Below are positions 32,664-40,874 of a stretch of DNA of 64,000 nt, one piece after another; the first letter of the stretch is position 1; every line of letters begins with the position of its first letter. Position numbers and translations under genes: made by a program. The notes beneath the pieces were generated by a model. The model saw nothing but the letters and a program-made list of their open reading frames with translations, was not told the DNA's origin and did no database searches. Source of the DNA: VRUE01 sp963702575 (GTDB lineage: Bacteria > Actinomycetota > Thermoleophilia > Solirubrobacterales > 70-9); assembly GCA_963702575.1 (NCBI GenBank), contig CAVPCU010000002.1, positions 124,001 through 188,000 on the forward strand, in the 5' to 3' direction.

Positions 32664-34008
32664 CGACCGCGCGCGCCGCTTCGAAGATCGCCTCGGAGAT
32701 CGTCGGGTGGGGATGGACGATCCGCGCCAGCTCCTGGTAGCCGCCCTCCAGCTCCATCGTCGCGACCAGCTCCGCGATCATGTCGCAGGCGCGGTTGCCG
32801 ACGATGTGGGCGCCGAGGATCTCGCCGTACTTGGAGTCGACGACCAGCTTGACCAGGCCGTCTTTGTCGTCGTAGACGGTCGCCGCGCCGACCCCGCCGA
32901 GCTTCAGCTTGCCGACCTTGACGTCGTGCCCGGCCTCCTTGGCCGCAGCCTCGGTCAGGCCGACGCTGGCCACCTGCGGCTGGCAGAAGGTCGCGCCGGC
33001 GATCAGGTTCTGGTCGACGGGGTGGGTCTCGGCCCCGGCGGCGCGCTCGACCGCGACGACGCCCTCCTCCGATGCCTTGTGGGCGAGCGCCTTGGCGTTG
33101 ACCAGGTCGCCGATCGCGAACACCTTCGGGTTCGAGGTCTGGCCGTACTCGTCGACCTTGACCTTGCCGCGCTCGGCCAGCTCGACCCCGGCCGCCTCGA
33201 GTCCCAGGCCCTCGACGTCGGCGGCGCGGCCGCCGGCGACGCAGAGGTACTCGACCTCGGCGCTCTCGCCGCCGTACTTGAAGCTCACCGAGCCCTCGCC
33301 GGCGACGACCTCCTCGACCGGGGCGCCGGTGGAGATCGCGATGTTCTGCTTCTTGAAAGCGCGCTCGACCACGCGGGCCATGTCCTTGTCCTCGGCCGGC
33401 AGGATCTGGTCGAGCATCTCGATCAGGAGCACCTCGGTGCCGAAGCGGCCGTAGGCGGAGGCGAGCTCGCAGCCCGAGGCGCCGGCGCCGACCACCGCGA
33501 TCTTCTTCGGCTGCTCGGGCAGCGACCAGGCGCCCCAGGTGTCGAGGACGCGGCCGCCGAACTCGACCCCGGGGATCGGCAGCGCGACCGAGCCGGTCGC
33601 GAGGACCACCGTCCCGGCCCCGTAGACCTCGCCGTCGACCTCGACGTCGGCCTCGGCGGTGAGCGACCCGTGGCCCTGGATCGTCGTCACCTTGTTTTTC
33701 TCCCAGAGCATCTTCACCCCGCCCGAGAGGGAGGCCGAGACCGCGGCGCGGCGCTCGCCGAGCGCCTTCCAGTCGATCGAGGCGCCCTCGACGACGAGCC
33801 CCAGCTCGGCGCCGTTGCGGGCCTGGTCGTAGAGCTCGGCGGTGTGCAGCACGGTCTTCGCCGGGATGCAGGCGTAGTTGAGACAGCGGCCGCCCGGTTT
33901 GTCGCGCTCGACCACGGCGGTCTTCTTGCCCAGCTGGGCGGCGCGAATCGCGGCGACGTAGCCGCCGGGCCCCCCGCCGATGACGATCACGTCATACGAA
34001 TCCGCCAC
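32641..34008 (-). CDS. lpd: Dihydrolipoyl dehydrogenase (E3)
   Basis: 455 residues from a GTG at 34008 (VADSYDVIVIGGGPGGYVAA). The frame extends upstream through sequence with no family character, so I reject the longer start. FAD-binding GGGPGGY, redox pair CLNYAC, NAD-binding VVGAGASGCELAS and the terminal HPHPTISEA active-site His-Glu are all present. It reoxidises the E2 dihydrolipoyl arm and reduces NAD+. Confidence 0.95.
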   Translation of the reverse strand: MADSYDVIVIGGGPGGYVAAIRAAQLGKKTAVVERDKPGGRCLNYACIPAKTVLHTAELYDQARNGAELGLVVEGASIDWKALGERRAAVSASLSGGVKMLWEKNKVTTIQGHGSLTAEADVEVDGEVYGAGTVVLATGSVALPIPGVEFGGRVLDTWGAWSLPEQPKKIAVVGAGASGCELASAYGRFGTEVLLIEMLDQILPAEDKDMARVVERAFKKQNIAISTGAPVEEVVAGEGSVSFKYGGESAEVEYLCVAGGRAADVEGLGLEAAGVELAERGKVKVDEYGQTSNPKVFAIGDLVNAKALAHKASEEGVVAVERAAGAETHPVDQNLIAGATFCQPQVASVGLTEAAAKEAGHDVKVGKLKLGGVGAATVYDDKDGLVKLVVDSKYGEILGAHIVGNRACDMIAELVATMELEGGYQELARIVHPHPTISEAIFEAARAVDGWAIHA

Positions 34009-34037
34009 GACTCGTGAGCCTATAGAAGCCTGAAGGT

Positions 34038-34580
34038 TTACTCGCGGGTCGGCATCTGGATCCGCGCCATCGCCTTGACCATGAAGTAGAAGAAGGTGCC
34101 GGAGACGGCGAGGAGGCCGAGGGTGGCGGCGAACTGGGCGACGCTCGCCGCCTGCACGGCGAGGCCGAAGACGGCGCTGAAGATGAGGAAGACGAGCAGC
34201 AGCTGGAAGCCGAGCACCGCCCAGTAGCGGGCGCGCCACATGCCCCAGGCCATGATCCCCATCAGCAGGGCCGGGGCGAGCACCTGGGCGAGGTGCGGTT
34301 TGCTCCCTTCGACCTTGACCCCCCCGAGGTAGCCGGCGAGGATCGAGAGGCAGACGAGGGCGGCGACCGCGGCGCCGATCGTCACCACCAGCGGGCGCTC
34401 GCCCGCGGCCAGCGGCTCGAGGCGCTCGCGCGCCTCCTCGTTGCGCTGCTCGGCGCGGGCGTAGCCGCGCTCCATCCGCTCGCGCGGGGTCGGCGCCGCG
34501 CCGCGGCGCTTGCGCTTCTGCGGGGCGCCGGGCTCCTCAGGCACCGGGCGGCGCCTCCCCGAGCGGGGCGAGCGCGCCAC
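34038..34580 (-). CDS. Hypothetical four-helix membrane protein
   Basis: 180 residues. A basic, disordered N-terminus (RKRRGAAPTPRERMERGYAR) and a coiled stretch precede four membrane helices (VVTIGAAVAALVCLSILAGY, LLMGIMAWGMWRARYWAVL, LLLVFLIFSAVFGLAVQAA, LGLLAVSGTFFYFMVKAMA). A GTG at 34544, with GGGAGG upstream and only 8 bp of overlap with thiE, is an equally good start. It sits between thiE and lpd on the same strand. Function unknown. Confidence 0.75.
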   Translation of the reverse strand: MARSPRSGRRRPVPEEPGAPQKRKRRGAAPTPRERMERGYARAEQRNEEARERLEPLAAGERPLVVTIGAAVAALVCLSILAGYLGGVKVEGSKPHLAQVLAPALLMGIMAWGMWRARYWAVLGFQLLLVFLIFSAVFGLAVQAASVAQFAATLGLLAVSGTFFYFMVKAMARIQMPTRE

Positions 34581-35223
34581 GCAGCTCCCCGGCGACCGCG
34601 GCCGGGTCGGCGGCGTCGCGGATCGCCCGTACGACGCCGAGCCGCTGCGCGCCCGCCTCGACCACCTGGGCGGCGTTCGAGGGGTCGACGCCGCCGATCG
34701 CGAAGAACGGATGGGGCGCGTTCGCCGCCGCGTGCTCGACCAGGCCGAGCCCGACGCCGGGCCGTCCCGCTTTCGTCGGCGTCTCCCAGATCGGTCCGAC
34801 GCTCACATAGTCCACAGGCTGCCCGGCCGAGGCCGACAGCTGCTCCTCGGAATGGGTCGAGAGGCCGAGGATCGCCTCCGGCCCGAGGATCTCGCGCGCC
34901 TGCGCCGCGGCGACGTCGTCCTGGCCGACGTGGACCCCGTCGGCGTCGCAGGAGCGCGCCAGGTCGGGATCGTCGTTGACGACGAAGAGGGCGCTGTAGG
35001 TGTCGCAGAGGCGTCGGAAGGTCTGCGCCGAGCGTTCGATCTCGTCCCGTCCCAGCTCCTTCTCGCGCAGCTGGACGATGTCGACGCCGCCGCCGAGGGC
35101 GGCGCGCAGCAGCGCTTCGGGGTCCTCGCCGCGCGGCAGCGCCTCGCAGACGAAGTAGAGGCGCGCGGTGCGCAGCCGCTCGCGGCGCAGCGGACCTTTC
35201 GCCTCCGGGGGAGCCAAGCTCAT
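34537..35223 (-). CDS. thiE: Thiamin-phosphate synthase
   Basis: 228 residues from the ATG at 35223; the longer frame runs antisense through the TPP riboswitch and is rejected. TIM-barrel motifs: DIVQLREKEL, FVVNDDPDLARSCDADGVHV, GQDD, VGPIWETPTKAGRPGVGL and FFAIGGVD. It joins hydroxymethylpyrimidine diphosphate to thiazole phosphate. It is divergent from thiO-thiSG, so the riboswitch on the other strand does not control it. Confidence 0.93.
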   Translation of the reverse strand: MSLAPPEAKGPLRRERLRTARLYFVCEALPRGEDPEALLRAALGGGVDIVQLREKELGRDEIERSAQTFRRLCDTYSALFVVNDDPDLARSCDADGVHVGQDDVAAAQAREILGPEAILGLSTHSEEQLSASAGQPVDYVSVGPIWETPTKAGRPGVGLGLVEHAAANAPHPFFAIGGVDPSNAAQVVEAGAQRLGVVRAIRDAADPAAVAGELRGALAPLGEAPPGA

Positions 35224-35269
35224 CGCTCGATTATGGCCTGCGCGGCTCGCCGGAGGGGTAGCATCGAGG

Positions 35270-35374
35270 ATGAAACGGGAGCCGCTGGCGCACAGAGGTG
35301 CGCCGAGGCTGAGAGGGTGGCATCGAGGCCGCCGACCGTCTGACCTGATCCGGGTAATGCCGGCGGAGGCAAGC
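35270..35374 (+). promoter_or_regulatory. TPP riboswitch (THI element)
   Basis: The two conserved halves are clear: GGCTGAGAGGG at about 35307-35317 and ACCTGATCCGGGTAATGCC at 35343-35361. The GGAGG ribosome-binding site of thiO (35365-35369) lies at the 3' edge of the aptamer, so thiamin diphosphate probably represses translation by hiding it. Confidence 0.95.
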
Positions 35375-36478
35375 GTGAGCAGCAACTCATCCGGGCAGCA
35401 CAGCTTCGACGCGGTGGTCCTCGGCGCCGGCGTGGTCGGCCTTTCTTGCGCCTGGCGGCTGGCGCAGCGCGGCGCCCGCGTGGTGCTGGTCGAGCGAGAG
35501 CGGGGATTGGCCGGCGCGACCCGGGTCGCCGCCGGGATGCTGGCGCCGGTGGGCGAGCTGGCTTTCGGCGAGCCCGAGCTGCTGAAGCTGACCCTGGAGG
35601 CGGCGGAGCTCTATCCGGGATTCGTCGCGGAGGTCGAGGCGGCGAGCGGCCGCCCCACCGGGTACACGGCCTGCGGCGCCCTCCACGTCGCCCTCGACCG
35701 CGACGAGGCGGCCGAGCTGCGCCGCGTGCACGAGCTGCAGCGCTCGCTGGGGCTCGGCGCCGAGTGGCTGCCGCCGCGCCGCTGCCGCGAGCTGGAGCCG
35801 GGCCTGACGCCGTCGTTCAACGGCGGCGTCCACGCCCCGGGCGAGGCGGCGGTCGACCCGCGGGCGCTGGCGGCGGCGCTGGCCTCCGCATGCGACACGG
35901 CCGGCGTGGAGAGCCGCTGGGGCGCGGAGGTGACGGAGGGCCTGTTCGACGGCGAGCGCCTCGCCGGCGTCCGCACCGCGGGCGCCGGGGAGCTGCGCGC
36001 CCCGGCGGTCGTCCTCGCCACCGGCGCCTGGTCTGGCCGGGCGGAGTGGCTGCCCGAGCACGCCTGTCCGCCGGTGCGACCGGTCAAGGGCCAGGTCCTC
36101 GAGCTGCGCGCCCGCGCCCGCGCCGCCCCCTGCACCCGCATCGTCGCCTCCGAGCGCGTCTACCTGGTGCCACGGCCGGACGGCCGCCTGATCGTTGGCG
36201 CCACCGTCGAGGAGCAGGGCTTCGACACGGCGCCGACCGCGGGTGGCGTCCACGAGCTGCTCCGCGAGGCCTACCGCCTGCTGCCCGAGGTCGCCGAGAT
36301 GGAGCTGGTCGAGGCGACCGCCGGCCTGCGGCCGGGCACGCCCGACAACCTCCCGCGGGTCGGCCGGGCGCCGCTCGACGGCCTGATCTGGGCCACCGGC
36401 CACTACCGCAACGGCATCCTCCTCGCGCCGCTGACCGCCAACGCCGTCGCCGAGCTGTTGGAGAGGGCGCCCGTATGA
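35375..36478 (+). CDS. thiO: Glycine oxidase ThiO
   Basis: 367 residues from a GTG at 35375, 5 nt after GGAGG; an ATG at 35357 is inside the conserved riboswitch core and cannot be the start. FAD-binding DAVVLGAGVVGLSCAWRLA, VKGQVLELR, YLVPRPDGRLIVGATVEEQG and the terminal ATGHYRNGILLAP are diagnostic. It oxidises glycine to dehydroglycine for thiazole formation. The stop overlaps the thiSG start (ATGA). Confidence 0.95.
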   Translation: MSSNSSGQHSFDAVVLGAGVVGLSCAWRLAQRGARVVLVERERGLAGATRVAAGMLAPVGELAFGEPELLKLTLEAAELYPGFVAEVEAASGRPTGYTACGALHVALDRDEAAELRRVHELQRSLGLGAEWLPPRRCRELEPGLTPSFNGGVHAPGEAAVDPRALAAALASACDTAGVESRWGAEVTEGLFDGERLAGVRTAGAGELRAPAVVLATGAWSGRAEWLPEHACPPVRPVKGQVLELRARARAAPCTRIVASERVYLVPRPDGRLIVGATVEEQGFDTAPTAGGVHELLREAYRLLPEVAEMELVEATAGLRPGTPDNLPRVGRAPLDGLIWATGHYRNGILLAPLTANAVAELLERAPV

Positions 36479-37461
36479 AGATCATGCTCAACGGCGAGCC
36501 GCTCGAGCTGTCCGAGGGGGCGACGCTGGCCGACGCGGTGGTCGAGAGCGGCGCGCCGAACGCCGGCCGCGGCGTCGCCGTCGCGCTCGAGGGCGAGGTC
36601 GTGCGCCGCGTCGACTGGGAGGCGATCGTCCTCGCCGATGGCGCCCGGGTCGAGGTGCTCGCGGCGATCCAGGGTGGCGCCGGGGAGGCGGAGGACGGCT
36701 GGGAGCTGGGCGGGCGCCGCTGGTCCTCGCGGCTTATCGCCGGCACCGGGGGGTTCCGCTCGCTCGAGCAGATGGAAGCGGCGCTGGCCGCCTCCGGCGC
36801 GGAGATCGTCACCGTCGCCCTGCGCCGCGTCGACCCCGGCGCCGAGGGCTCGGTCCTCGACGTCGTCGAGCGGCTCGGCCTCTTCGCCCTGCCCAACACC
36901 GCCGGCTGCTTCACCGCCCGCGACGCGGTCCGCACCGCCCGGCTCGCCCGCGAGGCCTTCGGCACCGAGTGGATCAAGCTCGAGGTGATCGGCGACGACC
37001 GCACCCTCTACCCCGACGCGGTCGAGCTGCTCGACGCCGCCGAGACGCTGGTCGGCGAGGGCTTCACCGTCCTCCCCTACACCAACGACGACCCGATCCT
37101 CGCCCGCCGCCTCGAGGAGGCCGGCTGCGCCGCGGTGATGCCGCTCGGCTCGCCGATCGGCTCCGGCGCCGGCATCCGCAACCCTTACAACATCCAGATC
37201 GTCGCCGAGCGCGCCACCGTGCCGGTGATCCTCGACGCCGGCATCGGCACCGCCTCCGACGCCGCCCTGGCGCTGGAGCTGGGCTGCGACGCGGTGATGG
37301 CCGCGAGCTCGATCTTCGGCGCCGCCGACCCGCCGGCGATGGCCCGCGCCCTGCGCGCCGCGGTCGAGGCCGGCCACGCCGCCCGCCACGCCGGCCGCAT
37401 CCCGGTGCGCACCCACGCCGAGGCCTCCACCCCCGAAGAGGGCCTGCCGGAGTTCTCCTGA
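36475..37461 (+). CDS. thiSG: Fused sulfur carrier ThiS and thiazole synthase ThiG
   Basis: 328 residues. Residues 1-67 are ThiS (MKIMLNGEPLELSEG, ending VEVLAAIQGG), whose Gly-Gly would be the thiocarboxylated terminus. The frame then continues through AGEAEDGWEL into ThiG (LIAGTGGF, TVALRRVDP, the Schiff-base Lys in EWIKLEVIGDD, PLGSPIGSGAGIRNPYN). I saw no stop or frameshift between them. Such fusions are known as bifunctional sulfur carrier/thiazole synthase proteins. How the internal Gly-Gly is exposed, by cleavage or not, is unclear. Confidence 0.93.
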   Translation: MKIMLNGEPLELSEGATLADAVVESGAPNAGRGVAVALEGEVVRRVDWEAIVLADGARVEVLAAIQGGAGEAEDGWELGGRRWSSRLIAGTGGFRSLEQMEAALAASGAEIVTVALRRVDPGAEGSVLDVVERLGLFALPNTAGCFTARDAVRTARLAREAFGTEWIKLEVIGDDRTLYPDAVELLDAAETLVGEGFTVLPYTNDDPILARRLEEAGCAAVMPLGSPIGSGAGIRNPYNIQIVAERATVPVILDAGIGTASDAALALELGCDAVMAASSIFGAADPPAMARALRAAVEAGHAARHAGRIPVRTHAEASTPEEGLPEFS

Positions 37462-37514
37462 CCCGCCCGGCGCGCCGCACGACCGCTCGCCGATCCCTCT
37501 ACCATGGCCAGCGC

Positions 37515-37588
37515 GCCCCTGTAGCTCAGTTGGTTAGAGCGGCGGCCTTTTAAGCCGCGCGGCGCGGGTTCGAATCCCGCCGGGGGCA
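37515..37588 (+). tRNA. tRNA-Lys (anticodon TTT)
   Basis: 74 nt cloverleaf: acceptor GCCCCTG/CGGGGGC, D-arm TAGCTCAGTTGGTTAGAGC, anticodon arm GCGGC-CTTTTAA-GCCGC, T-arm CGGGTTCGAATCCCG. No encoded CCA. It is the last core gene before more variable sequence. Confidence 0.95.
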
Positions 37589-37866
37589 TTGACGACAAAG
37601 GGCATTCTAGCGCCCGATGCCGTCATCAACGACCGAGATTGACTCGACGGCTTGGTCCCGTGGGTACCACATTTGGGTACCAAGCGGCGGCTAAGCGACC
37701 GAGCCCGCACCCTCTTTCGCGGCTTTCAGGTGGCTGCCTGCCAGCCGCCGAAACGGTTGTAGACGGTGTTCGCCGAAAGCGAATCTGCACCAACGTTTGC
37801 GCGGCAGGGATCGGTAGCTCCAAATACGCTGCCCTCACCGTGTCTGCCGCCGCCCGCTATCTGTCG

Positions 37867-38436
37867 ATGAATCGCAAGCATGCGCTTGTGGCGCTCGGCG
37901 CCGCGGCCGTCGGGTTCACGATCGGGCTTTACCTGCTCGACCCTCACACGCAGGGGGCCGGAGGGCCGGAAATCGTCGAATTCGAGTTTGCGGGCAGCCG
38001 TTCGCGTGCCGCGCAGATCATGCTCGAATGGGGAGCGGAAGGCCGAAGACTGGCACGCCTCGGCCTCCTGCTCGACTACGGCTACATGCTGTCCTACGGG
38101 CTGTTCTTCGCGCTCGCCGGCTTCGCGATCCGCGACGCCGCGCGGGAGCGGGGCTGGCGCCGCACGGCGAAGGCCGGGATCGTGGTCCCCTACTTTGCGC
38201 TCGCCGCCGCCTGTTTCGACGCGAGCGAAAACGCGGCGTTGCTGCTCACTCTCGGGGGACACGGAGGCAATTTCGCGCCGCCGTTCGCCACCGTCTGCTC
38301 GAGCATCAAGTGGCTTCTCATAGGCAGCGCGATCCTCTACGCGCTCTGGGGCTCCCTGCTCCTGCTTAGGACGCGTCTGCGCGGCTCAGCTCGTCCCGCA
38401 GATCGGGTACAAGTCGAGGGAGAGGCAAGGCGCTGA
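37867..38436 (+). CDS. Four-helix membrane protein
   Basis: 189 residues from the ATG at 37867; the frame is open further upstream but the composition is not protein-like there. Membrane helices: ALVALGAAAVGFTIGLYLL, a pair around LLDYGYMLSYGLFFALAGFA, AGIVVPYFALAAACFDASEN and SSIKWLLIGSAILYALWGSL. The external loop after helix 1 has the pattern FEFAGSRSRAAQIMLEWG. I do not recognise a named family. The TGA overlaps the likely start of the next gene. Confidence 0.7.
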   Translation: MNRKHALVALGAAAVGFTIGLYLLDPHTQGAGGPEIVEFEFAGSRSRAAQIMLEWGAEGRRLARLGLLLDYGYMLSYGLFFALAGFAIRDAARERGWRRTAKAGIVVPYFALAAACFDASENAALLLTLGGHGGNFAPPFATVCSSIKWLLIGSAILYALWGSLLLLRTRLRGSARPADRVQVEGEARR

Positions 38437-39449
38437 TAGAGAAGCTGGAACGACTGATCGGCGCCGTCCCGAATCCGGCGGTCGACAGGGATGCGCTCCT
38501 TGCGTTACGAGATCCCACGAACGCGCTGACGGGAGACCTGGCAGCACGGCTGCACACAAACGCCGGGTGGAGCAGCATGCCGCTTCGCGATCTTCTTCCA
38601 GGTCTTTCCTTGCTCGATGCGCCGAACTTCTTGATTCGACTCCCACTGCGAGCCGCAAACCCACTACTGCGAGTTAACGTGGGGTCACTGAAGGCAGTGG
38701 CGGCGATCACGCCGGATACGATCTTCCAGGTTCCCCGCATCGGCACGGAGACCGGCGAGGAAATCCTGGCGGTAACGCTCAGCGAGTGGGCAATGGCCTA
38801 CTTGGACGAGGGCGGGCCAACACGAGTGGAGCCTCGGTCGAGCGGAGGGGAGGCTGCGAAGCTCAAGCCCACCCCACACGCTCTGGCGAAGGTTTTTGCG
38901 CGGATCGAACGAGCCACGGCCTTTGAGGCGTACCGGCGCCGCCAGCTTGATCCCTGCCCGATCCCGACGCAATCAGAGGTGGCCGTCGATCTCGGCATCC
39001 CCTCCGAGCGCGTGGCGCACTATGAGAGAACGATCCGCGGCATGCTTGAGAAGCAGATGCGAGACAAGGAGTCACCGTTTTCGGCTGTGGCCGACTACCT
39101 GCGAGATCGCCTCGGACCACTCAGTCGGCCCCATGACTTGAGCGACGCAATAGCCACAATCGACCCAGCCGAACGGACGATGCCAGAGAGCATGCCTCAC
39201 CGACGCGCACTTCTGCTTCAGCTTGCAGGTTTCCGTGTTTCGGCTGAGTGGGTCGTCGACGTCGAGATCGAGGGCATCATCGAGGCGCTGCTCAGAGGGC
39301 TCACCGAGAGCGGCCCCGCCGAGCTAGATGCCCTCGCCCGTCAGCTCGCGCGGCTCGGAGTACGGGAAGAGCTGCGGTTCTCGTGGATCGTTGGGCAGCC
39401 TGGCTTCAGGGTGGTCGATGGCGATCTCGTGCGAATCGACAACGATTAG
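38433..39449 (+). CDS. RNAP alpha-CTD-like helix-hairpin-helix protein with sigma-like HTH segment
   Basis: 338 residues if started at the CTG at 38433 (overlapping the previous TGA, with AGAGG 7 nt upstream). The first in-frame ATG is at 38577 and would drop 48 residues that read like protein (LIEKLERLIGAVPNPAVDRD). PLLRVNVGSLKAVAAITPDT followed by VPRIGTETGEEIL mimics the DNA- and activator-binding fold of the RNA polymerase alpha C-terminal domain. Residues about 145-200 (HALAKVFARIERATAFEAYR, then PTQSEVAVDLGIPSERVAHY) resemble a sigma region 3/4 helix-turn-helix. I infer a transcription-associated regulator. The start codon is the main uncertainty. Confidence 0.6.
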   Translation: MIEKLERLIGAVPNPAVDRDALLALRDPTNALTGDLAARLHTNAGWSSMPLRDLLPGLSLLDAPNFLIRLPLRAANPLLRVNVGSLKAVAAITPDTIFQVPRIGTETGEEILAVTLSEWAMAYLDEGGPTRVEPRSSGGEAAKLKPTPHALAKVFARIERATAFEAYRRRQLDPCPIPTQSEVAVDLGIPSERVAHYERTIRGMLEKQMRDKESPFSAVADYLRDRLGPLSRPHDLSDAIATIDPAERTMPESMPHRRALLLQLAGFRVSAEWVVDVEIEGIIEALLRGLTESGPAELDALARQLARLGVREELRFSWIVGQPGFRVVDGDLVRIDND

Positions 39450-39479
39450 CCAACGACCGCCGGATGCCTGCTGAAAAGC

Positions 39480-39557
39480 GCACCAGCCGAGCGCGGCGGC
39501 CGTTGTGATGATCTGCCAGATTTCTCCGGGATTCCGGCCGCCGCGCTCGGCTGGTGC
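39480..39557. repeat. Perfect 22-bp inverted repeat with 34-bp spacer
   Basis: Arms 39480-39501 and 39536-39557 are exact reverse complements (GCACCAGCCGAGCGCGGCGG and its complement, plus two bases). It lies just after the 38433-39449 gene. A stable stem without a following T-tract argues against a simple terminator. Confidence 0.8.
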
Positions 39558-39617
39558 ATTGAATCTACGACACCCAGGTCGCAAGACCTTTCTGAGTTGG
39601 CCGAATTGACATGAAAA

Positions 39618-39639
39618 GGGCGGGCCCGAAGGCCCGCCC
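39618..39639 (-). terminator. Intrinsic terminator of the pilin gene
   Basis: Nine-bp GC arms (GGGCGGGCC/GGCCCGCCC) with a tetraloop (TTCG on the minus strand), followed on the minus strand by TTTTCAT, 45 nt past the pilin stop. Confidence 0.85.
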
Positions 39640-39644
39640 TAGTG

Positions 39645-39670
39645 GCTTGTCAGCCAGCTGGCTGACAAGC
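39645..39670. repeat. Perfect 26-bp palindrome
   Basis: Two exact 13-base halves (GCTTGTCAGCCAG and its complement) with no spacer, between the pilin stop and its terminator. Confidence 0.7.
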
Positions 39671-39683
39671 GTCACGTCAGACC

Positions 39684-40172
39684 TTATTTAGCCCAGTTGC
39701 CGTTTTCACCCGGTGGGCACCCAGCCTTCCCGGGTTCGGAACAGGTGAAGGTAACCGTGCCACTTGCGTTACGCGTAATTTCGAATTCGATGCCAGTTGC
39801 CGATTCAGAAGCCACGGTAAATTGTTTGGGACCGAGGTTGCTGATCTTAATGATGTTGTTTTTTTCCCCTGAATCCACGAGGGTTGGCTCGATGTTGTGG
39901 AGTTCTTCGGCACTCGGACCACCGTTGGCGTTGTACACGCCGCCGTTTTCGGTCGCCCACGTCTCCATCGACGTCTCAGCCGTCCGGGCTGCGGACTTGG
40001 CCTGGGCGTCGGTGGCCTTTTCCCGCTGGTTGAAGAAGGCGGGGATCGCGATTGCGGCGAGGATGCCGAGGATAAGCATGACGACGAGAAGCTCGATCAG
40101 CGTGAAGCCGGCCTCGCTCTTCTCACCGCTTAGCCGGGCGCCTATTTTGGCCCGGAGATTCTGGATAAACAT
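39684..40172 (-). CDS. Type IV pilin-like prepilin
   Basis: 162 residues. The prepilin-peptidase site and N-terminal helix EAGFTLIELLVVMLILGILA are textbook: cleavage before Phe, Glu at +5, then a 20-residue hydrophobic helix. The globular part (about 55-162) has two Cys near the end (FTCSEPGKAGCPP) that could form the C-terminal disulfide loop. AGGAGG precedes the ATG. A c-di-GMP-I riboswitch lies in the leader and an intrinsic terminator follows, so this is a single-gene transcript controlled by a second messenger. It could be a major pilin or a type II secretion pseudopilin; the rest of the machinery is outside the window. Confidence 0.93.
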   Translation of the reverse strand: MFIQNLRAKIGARLSGEKSEAGFTLIELLVVMLILGILAAIAIPAFFNQREKATDAQAKSAARTAETSMETWATENGGVYNANGGPSAEELHNIEPTLVDSGEKNNIIKISNLGPKQFTVASESATGIEFEITRNASGTVTFTCSEPGKAGCPPGENGNWAK

Positions 40173-40234
40173 AGGTCCTCCTGTGGTCCTATCGGTTTAG
40201 CCAGAGCCCCGTCGCGTACAGCCACGTGGTGTCC

Positions 40235-40335
40235 TTTGACCCCGGTGGTAGCCCGGCCGGCTCCCGGATGGGAGCCCCGAAGGCTTTGCGCCCCCGCCTC
40301 GCAGCGGGTTTGCCTTTAGCACCAAGGCACTGGCA
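40235..40335 (-). promoter_or_regulatory. Cyclic di-GMP-I (GEMM) riboswitch upstream of the pilin gene
   Basis: On the minus strand the leader reads AAAGGCAAACC, a hairpin, GGGGGCGCAAAGCC, a second hairpin (GGGGCTCCC/GGGAGCC) and GGGCTACC. These are the conserved GGCAAACC, GCGCAAAGCC and receptor segments of the class I c-di-GMP aptamer. It ends about 65 nt before the pilin ATG. Control of pilus genes is a typical role for this RNA. Confidence 0.85.
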
Positions 40336-40874
40336 GCATTTGCGCTCCAATCATCGACCGCTCAGGTGCGACCTTTAGCGCTTTTCATGCCGACTTCCGA
40401 AAGCCCGATTTTTTTCTTGGGCGGCTAATAAAAGTGGGGTCGGGCCATACCGAAAAGCGCAAGGGTCTCCGCAAGCCGCCCGATTTCGACGGGACCAAAT
40501 GCGACATCCGTCCGTGTCAATCGCCCAACGAAAAAGGGACCCCCAGCCCTGACGCCAGTGATAGGACACATGGCGGCAGCATCGCTGGGAGCCCCTCAAT
40601 GTTTCTCCGTCAACCACGATACAGGTTGGCGCACAGCTCTCAATTCTTGTTCTCGCACTGGGCGGCAAGACCCGCAACCGATTACCAGCCGAGTCGAGAC
40701 GAGATTCGTTGGTGTTTCGCCAGCTTGCTCGAATCAGGTGGAGTAACGCGACTGGCGGTGCCGTAGCTTTCCGTTTGAGTCGGGATCGTCGAGGTTTCAT
40801 CCTCGGGTGTTCGCCTCCCATCAAGCCACCAGGAGATGTGGCACCCGAGCGGGCGATCCCTCCTCCCATAAACG
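40336..40874. other. Long stretch without a convincing gene
   Basis: About 540 bp between the riboswitch and the small-ORF terminator. Open frames exist on both strands (for example 40434-40766 plus and 40375-40869 minus), but all are Cys/Arg/Ser-rich and lack convincing ribosome-binding sites. At 40843-40869 (minus strand) there is a near copy of the small ORF's leader (ATGGGAGGAGG, then GATCGC), so a leader duplication or decayed gene is possible. Confidence 0.4.

Noticed and set aside
35168..35374. Earlier starts for ThiO, including an ATG at 35357
   Set aside because: They lie in the riboswitch core; GGAGG is correctly spaced only for the GTG at 35375.
35224..35385. N-terminal extension of ThiE
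   Set aside because: It is the antisense strand of the TPP riboswitch.
40375..40869. Frames on both strands between the riboswitch and the small ORF
   Set aside because: Cys/Arg/Ser-rich, no plausible ribosome-binding site and mutually overlapping.
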